Below, one piece after another: positions 15,976-24,664 of a DNA stretch of 64,000 bases. A program made the position numbers and the translations under genes. How positions within the stretch are numbered: the first letter of the stretch is position 1; each line of letters begins with the position of its first letter. The stretch is from the NCBI GenBank assembly GCA_036557885.1, contig DATBGS010000069.1, positions 1-64,000 of the forward strand. Direction: 5' to 3'. The stretch comes from DATBGS01 sp036557885. Its GTDB lineage: Bacteria; Chloroflexota; Ktedonobacteria; Ktedonobacterales; DATBGS01. The notes under the pieces are model-generated. The model was not told where the DNA came from. It saw only the letters and a list, made by a program, of their open reading frames with translations, and did no database searches.

Positions 15976-17457
15976 TTACGCCGCGCTCTGTATATTCAGC
16001 GCTGGCCGCTGGAGGTGATAGTTGGTTGCCCGTTGGTAGGCGTCGGCCACGCGCAAAATCACATCTTCCTTAAACGCATTGCCCAGCAGTTGCACGCCCA
16101 CTGGCAAGCCATCGCTAAACGGTCCGGGCATCGAAAGTCCGCAGATGCCCGCCAGATTGGCCGGAATTGTAAAGACATCCGACAGATACATCTGATAGGG
16201 GTTCTCGGTTTTCTCGCCAATCTTAAAAGCCACCGTTGGCGAAGTCGGGCTGACCAGCACATCAAAGCGCTCAAACGCCCGATCAAAATCCTGCTTAATC
16301 AGCGTGCGCATCTTCTCCGCGCGCAGATAGTACGCATCGTAATAGCCAGATGACAGCGCATAGGTGCCAATCATAATGCGTCGCTTCACCTCCGGCCCAA
16401 ACCCCGCCTGGCGCGTCCTGGCATAAGCGTCCCACAGGTCTTCCACTCCATCGCGCACCGCAAAACCATACTTGATGCCATCGTAGCGTGCCAGATTCGC
16501 GCTGGCCTCGGCAGGCGCAATGATGTAATACGAAGCCACGCCGTAGCGCGTATGCGGCAGCGACACCTCACCAACCTCCGCGCCAAGATCACGCAGCGTC
16601 TCAATGGCCGCCCGCACCGACTTTACTACGCCTGGTTCTGTACCCTCCACCCAATATTCCGCAGGCACTCCCACCCGTATCCCGCTTAGATCACCCGTCA
16701 GCGCCGCGCTGTAGTCCGGCACCGGCACATTCACCGCCGTTGAATCCAGCGGGTCTGCTCCGGCGATGGCTTGCAGCAAGATGGCCGCGTCGCGGGCGTC
16801 GCGCGTAAACGGCCCAATTTGATCCAGCGACGACGCAAACGCCACCAGCCCATAGCGCGATACGCGGCCATAGCTCGTCTTCACCGCCGTCAGGTTGCAC
16901 AGCGCCCCCGGCTGGCGAATCGAGCCGCCGGTATCGCTGCCCAACGAGCCGAGCGCCTCGCCTGCCGCCACCGCTGCCGCCGAGCCGCCGCTGCTCCCAC
17001 CGGGCACACGCTCCAAATCCCAGGGATTGCGCGTCGGATAATAGGCCGAGTTCTCCGTCGAAGACCCCATCGCAAATTCATCCATGTTGGTCTTGCCTAG
17101 CATCACCACCCCAGCAGCGTTCAACCGCTGCATCACCGTCGCGTCATACGGCGGCACAAAGTTCTCCAGAATATGCGAGCCGCAGGTCGTCCGCACCCCC
17201 TGTGTGCAGATCACATCTTTAATCGCCAGCGGAATACCCAGCAATGGCGAGGCTGCCTCGCCTGCCGCCAGCTTTTTATCGGCAGCTTCAGCCTGGCTCA
17301 GCGCCAGTTCTGGCGTCAGCGTCAGAAACGCGCGCACCGCGTGTTCCACCTGAGTGATGCGTTCCAGATGCGCCCTGGTCAGTTCCACCGAACTGATCTC
17401 GCGCCGCCGCAATAATTCAGCCGCTTCATGTATCGTCAATTCCCAGAGTGCGGGCAT
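15976..17457 (-). CDS. gatA: aspartyl/glutamyl-tRNA amidotransferase subunit A
   Basis: A 493-residue amidase-signature enzyme. It supplies ammonia by hydrolysing glutamine so that GatB can convert Glu-tRNA(Gln) or Asp-tRNA(Asn). The Ser-cisSer-Lys triad is visible: Lys in GIPLAIKDVICT (about residue 78), cis-Ser in PGGSSGGSAAAVAAG, and the nucleophile Ser in LGSDTGGSIRQPG. The start is the ATG at 17457 with AAAGGAG 5 bases upstream, 10 bases after the gatC stop. gatB is not in the window, so it must lie elsewhere. Confidence 0.96.
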   Translation of the reverse strand: MPALWELTIHEAAELLRRREISSVELTRAHLERITQVEHAVRAFLTLTPELALSQAEAADKKLAAGEAASPLLGIPLAIKDVICTQGVRTTCGSHILENFVPPYDATVMQRLNAAGVVMLGKTNMDEFAMGSSTENSAYYPTRNPWDLERVPGGSSGGSAAAVAAGEALGSLGSDTGGSIRQPGALCNLTAVKTSYGRVSRYGLVAFASSLDQIGPFTRDARDAAILLQAIAGADPLDSTAVNVPVPDYSAALTGDLSGIRVGVPAEYWVEGTEPGVVKSVRAAIETLRDLGAEVGEVSLPHTRYGVASYYIIAPAEASANLARYDGIKYGFAVRDGVEDLWDAYARTRQAGFGPEVKRRIMIGTYALSSGYYDAYYLRAEKMRTLIKQDFDRAFERFDVLVSPTSPTVAFKIGEKTENPYQMYLSDVFTIPANLAGICGLSMPGPFSDGLPVGVQLLGNAFKEDVILRVADAYQRATNYHLQRPALNIQSAA

Positions 17458-17467
17458 ATAAACTCCT

Positions 17468-17764
17468 TTAGTTCCCCTCTTCCAACACGGCAGGCACGCG
17501 CAGATAGTTCTCTTCCGCCGCCGGAGCATTCGCAAGCAATGTCTGGGGAGCATCTGAGGGACGCGGCTGGTCCGGGGACACCACATTATGCATCGGCAAC
17601 ACCGACGCGCTGGCGGGCACCTCGCTCACATCCACTTCCTGCAAGATCGCCATATTCTCCAAAATAATCCCAAGCTGGCTCACCATGCGCTCTTTCTCTG
17701 CTTCGCTCAGCCCCAATCGCGCCAGCGCCGCCACATTTTCCACATCTTTGCGTGTAATCGTCAT
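17468..17764 (-). CDS. gatC: aspartyl/glutamyl-tRNA amidotransferase subunit C
   Basis: A 98-residue small subunit that wraps around the GatA-GatB interface and stabilises the complex. It has the full GatC pattern: ITRKDVENVAALARLGLS, EKERMVSQLGIILENMAILQEVDVS with two amphipathic helices, then the proline-rich VLPMHNVVSPDQPRPSDAP and the C-terminal LRVPAVLEE. It sits directly upstream of gatA on the same strand, the usual order. Confidence 0.95.
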   Translation of the reverse strand: MTITRKDVENVAALARLGLSEAEKERMVSQLGIILENMAILQEVDVSEVPASASVLPMHNVVSPDQPRPSDAPQTLLANAPAAEENYLRVPAVLEEGN

Positions 17765-17779
17765 TGCCTGTCTCTTTCC

Positions 17780-18067
17780 TTAATAGCGCACCCGAAACCC
17801 GGCAAACTCCCCGGTTGCCGGTCCCCAGAGCGTTTCCACCTCGGTGACATGCGCCGCAATCGGGCCACGTCGCAGTTCTTCCAGCAGCCCCTCAAGTTGA
17901 GCACGCGCCCCTTCAGCTACCACCTCAACCGTCCCGCTGCGATCATTGCGTGTATAGCCACGCAGCCCACGCGCACCCGCGCGCTCTATCACAAATATCC
18001 GATACCCCACCCCATGCACACGCCCACGCACCGTCGCAGTTAAACGGGCCATCTCTTGCTCAGGCAT
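17780..18067 (-). CDS. acyP: acylphosphatase
   Basis: A 95-residue enzyme hydrolysing carboxyl-phosphate bonds. The signature is complete: VRGRVHGVGYRIFVIERA with the phosphate-binding loop and catalytic Arg, then GLRGYTRNDRSGTVEVVAEG with the catalytic Asn. Length is normal for the family. It lies 9 bases after plsC and 15 before gatC, so it is probably cotranscribed with them. Cellular role is unclear, as for most bacterial acylphosphatases. Confidence 0.93.
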   Translation of the reverse strand: MPEQEMARLTATVRGRVHGVGYRIFVIERAGARGLRGYTRNDRSGTVEVVAEGARAQLEGLLEELRRGPIAAHVTEVETLWGPATGEFAGFRVRY

Positions 18068-18076
18068 GGCTTATCC

Positions 18077-18844
18077 CTATTCTACCGGATTGCGATTCGC
18101 GCTGCTGGCATCAACGGCGGGAGTGTCGGCCTGCGCTGTCTCGCTTTCAGCAGGTGGCGCCTGCTGTGCTGGAACCGCCAGTGCTGGCGGTTCCGCTCCC
18201 CCCTCGCTCAGCGCGTACTTGCCCTGGTACTGCGGCGGCAACAGTTCAGCGATACGCTGCATCATCACATTCAGTTGTGATTGCAGATCACTATGCCCCT
18301 TGCGCCCCTCGCGGCTTAGCGTAAAAGGCGTCCCATAGGTAATCGTGATAGGCGTGCGAAACGGCCACAGACGCCAGAGCTTAAATCGCTCTGAGCCATA
18401 GATACCAATCGGCACCACTGGCGCCCCGGACCGCAGCGCAATCAGCGCCGCGCCCGGCAGCCCTTCTCTCATCACACGTGTTTTGCTGCGTGTCCCTTCA
18501 GGGAAAATCACCAGCACCTGTCCAGCCTTCAGCACTTCTTCGGCCTGCTTAATCGCCTGGCGATCTGGCTCGCCGCGCCGCACCGGAAAGGCCCCCAGGC
18601 CAATCCACAACCACTTCGATGGTGCTTTCTGGAATAATTCGGCCTTTGCCATAAAATGCGTGCGTCGGCGCACCTTCAGGCCAATCAACGGAATATCTGT
18701 CCAGTTTAAATGATTGCTCACCAGTATCACCGGGCCATCGTTGGGGACATTGTGCACCCCAGAGACACGCAGGCGAACAAGCAGCGGGAAGACGGTGAGA
18801 GCAATCAGCCGCATGGTTTCGTAAAACCGCTTATACTCTTTCAT
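18077..18844 (-). CDS. plsC: 1-acyl-sn-glycerol-3-phosphate acyltransferase
   Basis: A 255-residue membrane-associated acyltransferase that makes phosphatidic acid from lysophosphatidic acid. Motifs: SNHLNWTDIPLIG with the catalytic His-X4-Asp (block I), FPVRRGEPDRQAI (II), VIFPEGTRSKT (III) and GAPVVPIGIYG (IV). A hydrophobic segment lies near residues 8-22. A Pro/Ala-rich tail of about 35 residues ends the protein. The ATG at 18844 has GGAG 7 bases upstream and overlaps the cmk stop by 14 bases. The cmk-plsC neighbourhood is common in Gram-positive type genomes. Confidence 0.92.
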   Translation of the reverse strand: MKEYKRFYETMRLIALTVFPLLVRLRVSGVHNVPNDGPVILVSNHLNWTDIPLIGLKVRRRTHFMAKAELFQKAPSKWLWIGLGAFPVRRGEPDRQAIKQAEEVLKAGQVLVIFPEGTRSKTRVMREGLPGAALIALRSGAPVVPIGIYGSERFKLWRLWPFRTPITITYGTPFTLSREGRKGHSDLQSQLNVMMQRIAELLPPQYQGKYALSEGGAEPPALAVPAQQAPPAESETAQADTPAVDASSANRNPVE

Positions 18845-19505
18845 GGATAAGCTCCAGAATGCGCTCAATCACCTGCTCGATAGAAAGATGGTCCGTTTCG
18901 AGGAGTATCGCATCTGGCGCTGGCTGGCTCTGCGCGCTGTCCTGCGCATCGCGGCTCTGCACATCCGCCAGCACCTCCTCAAACGACGGCGCGGTATCCT
19001 GCTTCGCCTTCAATTCCAGCCAGCGCCGCCGCGCGCGCTCTTCCAGTGAAGCCGTCAGGAACACCTTGACCTGCGCCCTGGGTAGCACCACCGTCCCAAT
19101 ATCGCGCCCCACCATCACCACGCCTCCGCGCTCGCCTCGCGCCTGCTGGCGCACCCGCATGGCCGCGCGTACTTGTGGATGCCGCGACACCGCCGAAACC
19201 GCGTGATCTACCGCTGCGCTGCGCAATTCCCACGTAATATCGCGCCCCTCGACCAGCACCGTATACTGGCGCCCATCATCTACCGTTGGTACCGTCAAAT
19301 CAAGCGCAAACGACTCTGCCAGCGGCCCCAGCGTCGCCCCGTCCTGCGGGTCAACCCCGCGCTGAAGCGCCAGCCAGGTCAGCGCGCGATACATCGCGCC
19401 GGTATCCAGATAAAGATAGTGCAGCCGCTTTGCCAGCCGCTCACCAACTGTGCTTTTGCCCACGCCAGCAAGCCCATCAATCGCAATTTGCAGGTCTTGG
19501 CGCAT
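18831..19505 (-). CDS. cmk: (d)CMP kinase
   Basis: A 224-residue nucleoside monophosphate kinase converting CMP and dCMP to the diphosphates. P-loop IDGLAGVGKSTVGERLA (Ala replaces the more usual Pro or Ser), substrate-binding LYLDTGAMYRALTWLAL, the VEGRDITWELRS segment, SAVSRHPQVRAAMRVRQQ, and GVVMVGRDIGTVVLPRA are all in order. The C-terminal helix EQVIERILELIHERV completes the fold. It overlaps plsC. A 196-base gap separates it from rluB upstream, with no feature I can call. Confidence 0.94.
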   Translation of the reverse strand: MRQDLQIAIDGLAGVGKSTVGERLAKRLHYLYLDTGAMYRALTWLALQRGVDPQDGATLGPLAESFALDLTVPTVDDGRQYTVLVEGRDITWELRSAAVDHAVSAVSRHPQVRAAMRVRQQARGERGGVVMVGRDIGTVVLPRAQVKVFLTASLEERARRRWLELKAKQDTAPSFEEVLADVQSRDAQDSAQSQPAPDAILLETDHLSIEQVIERILELIHERV

Positions 19506-19701
19506 CTCGCCTCCAGAAGCATCCCCCGGTGATTGGCCCGTGACCGGCGCATCAGCCCAGGGGAGAGGGTGTTTGCAAGAGGTGTTCCTGTTCGCTCCTC
19601 ATTATAGCAGCAAAAGCGGTCCTTTGTGGGTGCTTGTACCACTGGCATCTTGCCGGTGTGGGCATGATCTACCGCCGTTTTCTAACCCGCAGGAGCGTGT
19701 G

Positions 19702-20490
19702 CTACGAGCGCAGCCGCTTTACCTCGTCTTCTGTCAACTCGCGCCACCTGCCCGGCGGCAGATCGCCCAGGCGCAGCGGACCAACCCGCACCCGAATCAG
19801 CCGCACCACCTGATGCCCCACCGCCGCCAGCATCCGGCGCACCTGCCGCTTGCGTCCCTCGCGCAGCGTCACCGCAATCCAGCTTGTCCCCGCTCCTCCC
19901 TCGCGCAAAAACTTCACCCGCGCAGGCGCGGTGGGGCGCGTTTCTTCAGGGAGCAGCACCCCTTGTCGCAGCGCCTCCAGCGCAGCATGGGAAGGCCGTC
20001 CCTGCACCAGCGCGTGATATTCCTTCTCTTGCTCATAGCGTGGATGCGTCAAATGCAGCGCAAACTCACCATCATTGGTGAGCAGCAGCAAGCCCTCGCT
20101 ATCGAGATCAAGCCGTCCTACGGGAAAGACCCGCTGTGCTCGTAGCTCTGGGGGCAGCAGATCAAGTACCGTCTGGCGTCCCTGCGGGTCGCTGGCCGTC
20201 GTTACCACGCTCGCAGGTTTATGCAGCAGCAGATACACCTGGGACATAGGCGCCTGGACCACGCGACCATCCACCTGCACAACGTCTTTTGCTGGATGAA
20301 CCTTCGTCCCCAGCGCTGTTACCACCTGCCCATTGACCTGCACCCGCCCAGCCTCTATCAGCGCCTCCGCGTGCCGTCGTGACGCCACGCCGGCCCGCGC
20401 CAGAAACTTCTGGAGCCGCTCAGGTGGCTCAGCCTGGCCGGAATGCTCAGGCATAGCCCAATTGGGTGGGTTGCTTGGAGGGATACTCAT
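19702..20490 (-). CDS. rluB: 23S rRNA pseudouridine synthase, RluB/RsuA family
   Basis: A 262-residue enzyme with an N-terminal S4 RNA-binding domain (RLQKFLARAGVASRRHAEAL, residues about 22-41) and an RsuA-type catalytic core. The motif FPVGRLDLDSEGLLLLTNDG carries the catalytic Asp (GRLD). KEYHALVQGRPS and GRKRQVRRMLAAVGHQVVRL are the other family blocks. RluB modifies U2605 of 23S rRNA in E. coli; RluE or RsuA activity cannot be ruled out here. The ATG at 20490 follows AGGGG by 5 bases. Confidence 0.92.
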   Translation of the reverse strand: MSIPPSNPPNWAMPEHSGQAEPPERLQKFLARAGVASRRHAEALIEAGRVQVNGQVVTALGTKVHPAKDVVQVDGRVVQAPMSQVYLLLHKPASVVTTASDPQGRQTVLDLLPPELRAQRVFPVGRLDLDSEGLLLLTNDGEFALHLTHPRYEQEKEYHALVQGRPSHAALEALRQGVLLPEETRPTAPARVKFLREGGAGTSWIAVTLREGRKRQVRRMLAAVGHQVVRLIRVRVGPLRLGDLPPGRWRELTEDEVKRLRS

Positions 20491-20552
20491 CACTTCCCCT
20501 ATAATCCGCGAATGGATGAGAAGACCACATAAGTTTCATGAAAGGAGCAGTC

Positions 20553-22085
20553 ATGCGCCTGCCGTTTTTCTTCTCCACACGCCCTGCACCAGAAGGGCCA
20601 GAGCCTGCATCGCCAGCAACACGCTGGCGTTTGCCCTATCGCTGGCTCGCCCTCGTCTTAGCGGTTGGAGTGCTCGTGGGAGCCTGGCTTGGACTCCTTC
20701 TTCCTGGATATGCCGCCACTGCTGGCCGCCAATACCCGCTGGGGCTGCATCCCATCAACGGCCTGACAAACCTTGGTGCAGGCAATGGCACCGCAAGCGC
20801 GGGCGCCTCACCCACCAGCAACCCCACAGCAACTAAGCCCGGCAAGACGCCAACCCCAGGGCCAACCTATCCACCCGTTCCGCCGGGCGCGCATCATTTT
20901 GCCTTTGGTGTAGACAATCAGCCCGGCAGCGTGCAATATCTGAACACCATGCGCAGTCAGAACGGCGCCGCCTTTGATTATCGCTATCAATATCTGGCCG
21001 GAGGCGTCAACACTGGACATGGCTGGGAAACCTGGAACAGTCCGGCGGGCGCCTTTGCCAGCTATTATATTCAAGAAAGCGTCAGCAATCAGTATATCCC
21101 AACCCTTGTCTATTACGAGATGCTGCAATCCAACGGCACCTGCACCTCGTGCGGCGAACAGCAAAAAGACCTGAGCAATCTGGCAAACCCCGCCATCATG
21201 AACGCCTATTATGCCAACTGGGCGCTGCTCATGCAGAAACTCGGTGCTTCTAATCAGCGCACCTTGGTCATCGTCGAGCCTGACTTGTGGGGCTTTATGC
21301 AGCAAAGCGTCGTGGGCGGCAGCAACAGCGCCACCTCTGTACCCGCCAGCGTTGCAAGTTCTGGCTACGCAGCCGCAGCCAACCTGCCCAACACCGCTCA
21401 AGGCTTTGCCCTGGCCTTGCTGCACATCCGCGACCTGAACGCGCCCAAGGCAGTGCTCGCGCTGCACGCCTCTAACTGGGCTACCAACATTGATATTAGC
21501 AGCGATAAAAACTCTGGCCTGAACGTGGGCGCTGTGGCTCAGAAAGAGGCCAACTTCCTGCTTTCGGCTGGCATCAAGAACAACCCCAACGGCATCTCGC
21601 ATTGGGACTTGCTCTCTAATGACATAGCCGACCACGACTCCGGCCAATCAGGTATCTGGTGGGACCGCACCAACGCCACCCTGCCCAACTTCTCGCGCTA
21701 TCTGCAATTTATCACCGCGCTCACCGCTGACAGCGGTCTGCACGTCATGATGTGGCAGGTGCCCGTTGGCAACCAGTATTTTGACACGGAAAACAACAGC
21801 GCGGGCCATACTCAGGACAATCGCGCCGAATACATCTTGGGCCATGTTGCCGACTTTGTGCACGCGGGCATCATTGGCGTACTCTTTGGCGCGGGCAACA
21901 GCGGCACCGAATATAACGACGTTCGCAAAGATGGCACCACCAACCCCGCGCCCATCAGCACCTATCAATGCAACCAGTGCAACAACCACCAGAGCCAATA
22001 TGCCGACGACGACGGCGGCTACCTGCGCATCTTCGTGGGCCAATACTACAAGAACGGCACGTATCCACTCCCTGCGGGGTGGTAG
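20553..22085 (+). CDS. membrane-anchored or secreted glycosidase-like protein
   Basis: A 510-residue protein from the ATG at 20553, which follows AAAGGAG by 6 bases. It has one hydrophobic segment (WLALVLAVGVLVGAWLGLLL, residues about 33-52) as signal or anchor, then a Ser/Thr/Pro-rich stalk to about residue 115. The large domain after that has short segments spaced like barrel strands: FAFGVDNQ, YIPTLVYYEML, LVIVEPDLWGFM, AVLALHASNWA, HVMMWQVPVGN. IVEPD on a strand end resembles the GH6-type placement of an acidic residue. A four-cysteine pair (CTSC, CNQC) may form disulfides. I do not recognise a named family; carbohydrate processing is an inference. Confidence 0.6.
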   Translation: MRLPFFFSTRPAPEGPEPASPATRWRLPYRWLALVLAVGVLVGAWLGLLLPGYAATAGRQYPLGLHPINGLTNLGAGNGTASAGASPTSNPTATKPGKTPTPGPTYPPVPPGAHHFAFGVDNQPGSVQYLNTMRSQNGAAFDYRYQYLAGGVNTGHGWETWNSPAGAFASYYIQESVSNQYIPTLVYYEMLQSNGTCTSCGEQQKDLSNLANPAIMNAYYANWALLMQKLGASNQRTLVIVEPDLWGFMQQSVVGGSNSATSVPASVASSGYAAAANLPNTAQGFALALLHIRDLNAPKAVLALHASNWATNIDISSDKNSGLNVGAVAQKEANFLLSAGIKNNPNGISHWDLLSNDIADHDSGQSGIWWDRTNATLPNFSRYLQFITALTADSGLHVMMWQVPVGNQYFDTENNSAGHTQDNRAEYILGHVADFVHAGIIGVLFGAGNSGTEYNDVRKDGTTNPAPISTYQCNQCNNHQSQYADDDGGYLRIFVGQYYKNGTYPLPAGW

Positions 22086-22121
22086 GTGATGTACCCGCCT
22101 TGTCAGTAAGGCAACTACCAA

Positions 22122-23393
22122 TCACCTTGGAAGCTCTGCAACTGAGGTATCATCTTTTAATGCAGCCCTGGCGCATGGGCACGCCGCGCAAATCTTCTGC
22201 TGGCACCACGCGCGATAGATATGCTGCAAACCTTGCTGCGCCAGCGCCATCTTGGGGTGAGCAGGCAGAAGCAATTGCTCTTTCATACTGCGGGTAATCT
22301 GGTTAGAGGGCAGACCAGGAAACTCAACCGCCAGCACCAGCGCTCGCTCAGCCAGCGCTGCATCTTCGTGCCACTGCGCCCAGGAATACGCAAAGGGCAG
22401 CACCACATTCCACACCAGGATGGCTGCCCGGCTCGCGCTGCTGCCCGCAAAGGTTGCGGTTTTGCGTTGAGAGTGAGATGCCTGCTCCTGCTCAATTGTC
22501 AGCGCAGCCACAAGCGCCTGCTGCGCCTCAGCCAACGTTGGCAGGAGCAGCAACGGGTGCAGCGCGGGCCAGGGGCCACCCTCTCTCCAACGAATGGCCC
22601 ACGCAATCAGCGCCTCGCTGCGCTGACGCTCCACGCCCTTGATTGCGGGCAAACTACGCGCTATCGCCTCTTGAAGCTGCGCCGGTGGCAGCTTTTCGCT
22701 GCCGCCCAGAGCAGCGACCAGTCGCTCGCCCAACGCCCGAAACGCCGCGCGGTGCTCACGCCCAAAGCCCATTCCCTCCGCCAGCGCCACAAACAGCGCC
22801 CGGCTTTCTCCTGACCATCTGGGGCTAGCGGAGCTATCAGGGCTATTGGGGGCTAAAGACTGCTTATCACCGGTTGCCTCATTGTCGGCTTCCAGCGCGG
22901 CGCGAAACGCCCCGGCCTTCTCCAGGAAGCGCGCCCGGCCAGCGTCATGAAGCAGCGCCAGCAACCCCAGTTCAGCTAATTTTGTTGCATCCTCCTGGCA
23001 AGGCCAGCGCGCAGGCGGGCGCAGCGGCAGCGTTGGCGGCGCCACCACATCTGCCAGCGCCAGCACAGGCGTCGTCTGACCATCCGGCAGGCGCGTCGGC
23101 TGGAGATCATTTTCCAGCACCACATGCAAGATCACGTGCTGATAGCGCGGGTCATCCTGATGCCCATGCGAACGCCAGAACCCGCCGCGCAGATGCAGTT
23201 CCACATCGCCGCAGAGCGTCTGCCCATCGCCCAAACGAATCACCGCATCTCGAAAGTCCGGCCCAGCCCCTCCTCCTGGGCGCCCAGGATACAGCACCGT
23301 CAACCGCTCGCCAGTCGTCGTGCAGAGCGACACGCCAAGAAGCTCACCGCTGGCCCAACGCCGGACGACATCCCGTTCTGATATTTGTTGCAC
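22122..23393 (-). CDS. DUF2851 family protein
   Basis: A 423-residue protein of a family with no assigned function. Its conserved block is clear: PGRPGGGAGPDFRDAVIRLG, CGDVELHLRGGFWRSHGH and YQHVILHVVLEND, which recall a nuclease-like acidic/His arrangement. The C-terminus carries CQQKICAACPCARA, four cysteines that could bind metal. The GTG at 23393 with AGGA upstream is my preferred start, because the longer reading to 23492 would run into the divergent ccsA gene. The C-terminal half is rich in Ala and Leu, probably helical. It ends close to the convergent secreted-protein gene. Confidence 0.75.
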   Translation of the reverse strand: MQQISERDVVRRWASGELLGVSLCTTTGERLTVLYPGRPGGGAGPDFRDAVIRLGDGQTLCGDVELHLRGGFWRSHGHQDDPRYQHVILHVVLENDLQPTRLPDGQTTPVLALADVVAPPTLPLRPPARWPCQEDATKLAELGLLALLHDAGRARFLEKAGAFRAALEADNEATGDKQSLAPNSPDSSASPRWSGESRALFVALAEGMGFGREHRAAFRALGERLVAALGGSEKLPPAQLQEAIARSLPAIKGVERQRSEALIAWAIRWREGGPWPALHPLLLLPTLAEAQQALVAALTIEQEQASHSQRKTATFAGSSASRAAILVWNVVLPFAYSWAQWHEDAALAERALVLAVEFPGLPSNQITRSMKEQLLLPAHPKMALAQQGLQHIYRAWCQQKICAACPCARAALKDDTSVAELPR

Positions 23394-23475
23394 GTTGAAG
23401 TTTTCCTGTGCTACTATCTCTGCGTAACTCTCTGTGACCTTTTGGAAATGCCGCCTCGTCTCAAGGAGACTCTCT

Positions 23476-24579
23476 ATGGCTGTATTACTCACCTCACATA
23501 TTCTGGCTGGCGCCGTTGCTGCCAGTCAGAGCGCCCAGCCATCGGATAACAGCAAAGTTGTGCAAATGGCTGTTGGCTTGACGCAAGATTTCTTTTACGC
23601 CTCGGTCTTGCTGACTGCTGTCACAATGGTTGCCTATCTGATCTATACCCTCAACAATCGCCACGCAGTCCTGGCGAGTCTGACAGAAATACGTTCGCGC
23701 CGCGCGCGCGGCAAAAGTGCCATGCGCAGCAGCGCCGAAATCGCCGTTGGTCGGGCTGAGCGAGGCGCTGGAACTGCCACACTCACCCGTGAGTTTGAAG
23801 TAGCCGCCACCAACGTCAAGCGCGATGATCGCGCCGACTACTGGGGCCGCCTGGGAACCATCGCGGGCTGGTTTACCGTCATCGCGCTGCTCATATCTCT
23901 GGTGTTCCGCACCATTGTCATGAAGTATCCACCCTGGGTCAACATGTATGGCTACAGCCTCAGCTTTGCCTGGGCACTCTTGTTCTGCTACCTGCTTTTT
24001 GAGCGACGCTACCATACACGCGCGCTAGGCGTCTTTGCGGGCGGTCTGGCCCTCCTGCTCCTGGTGTTTGCCATCTATGTCGGCGTAGCCTTCAATCAAG
24101 CCACCACCAGTTATAACGTCATTCCCGCCCTTCAGGATACGCCCATCCTGGTCGTCCACGTCTCAATGGCAATCTTTGCCTATGCCCTCTTTACCGTCGC
24201 CTTTGGCTGTGGCCTCATCTACCTGCTTCAGGGACCAACCAACCGCTACTCCTGGCTGCCCAGCGCCGATGCCGCCGATGAACTCGGCTACAAAGCCATC
24301 ATCGCTGGCTTCCCGCTGCTGGCGCTCAACCTGATCCTGGGCGCGTACTGGGCCAACTATGCCTGGGGCCACTACTGGAGTTGGGACCCCAAAGAAACCT
24401 CGGCGCTCGTCACCTGGTTTATCTACGCCATTTACCTGCATGTGCGCGGGTTACGCGGGCTACGCGGCAAATGGTCGGGGTGGCTGCTGGTGATCGGCTT
24501 TGCCGCCACGCTGTTCACCTACTTTGGCGTCAGCTTCCTCGTACCGGGCCTGCACAGCTATGCTGGCGTGAATAATTAG
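23476..24579 (+). CDS. ccsA: cytochrome c maturation protein, CcsA/ResC type
   Basis: A 367-residue polytopic membrane protein for haem delivery to apocytochrome c in System II. It has eight or so helices, an essential His in PILVVHVSMAIFAYALF, the tryptophan-rich WWD loop (YWANYAWGHYWSWDPKE) and a further His after it. A soluble basic loop (residues about 65-125) sits between helices 1 and 2. The ATG at 23476 follows AAGGAG. The partner ResB/Ccs1 is not in the window. It has its own terminator. The divergent 82-base gap to DUF2851 should hold promoters for both genes. Confidence 0.9.
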   Translation: MAVLLTSHILAGAVAASQSAQPSDNSKVVQMAVGLTQDFFYASVLLTAVTMVAYLIYTLNNRHAVLASLTEIRSRRARGKSAMRSSAEIAVGRAERGAGTATLTREFEVAATNVKRDDRADYWGRLGTIAGWFTVIALLISLVFRTIVMKYPPWVNMYGYSLSFAWALLFCYLLFERRYHTRALGVFAGGLALLLLVFAIYVGVAFNQATTSYNVIPALQDTPILVVHVSMAIFAYALFTVAFGCGLIYLLQGPTNRYSWLPSADAADELGYKAIIAGFPLLALNLILGAYWANYAWGHYWSWDPKETSALVTWFIYAIYLHVRGLRGLRGKWSGWLLVIGFAATLFTYFGVSFLVPGLHSYAGVNN

Positions 24580-24621
24580 TGTGTGCGAGTCGTTTGTATG
24601 ACTCGTCAATCCCTAAAAAGC

Positions 24622-24660
24622 AAGCGGCGCATCCCTTCCGATTAGATGCGCCGCTTTTGT
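24622..24660. terminator. bidirectional terminator between ccsA and the SprT-like gene
   Basis: A 12-bp stem AAGCGGCGCATC/GATGCGCCGCTT (24622-24633 with 24645-24656) followed by T residues on the plus strand. The A-rich CCCTAAAAAG on the other flank gives a T-run on the minus strand. It lies between convergent stops. Confidence 0.85.
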
Positions 24661-24664
24661 TGCG

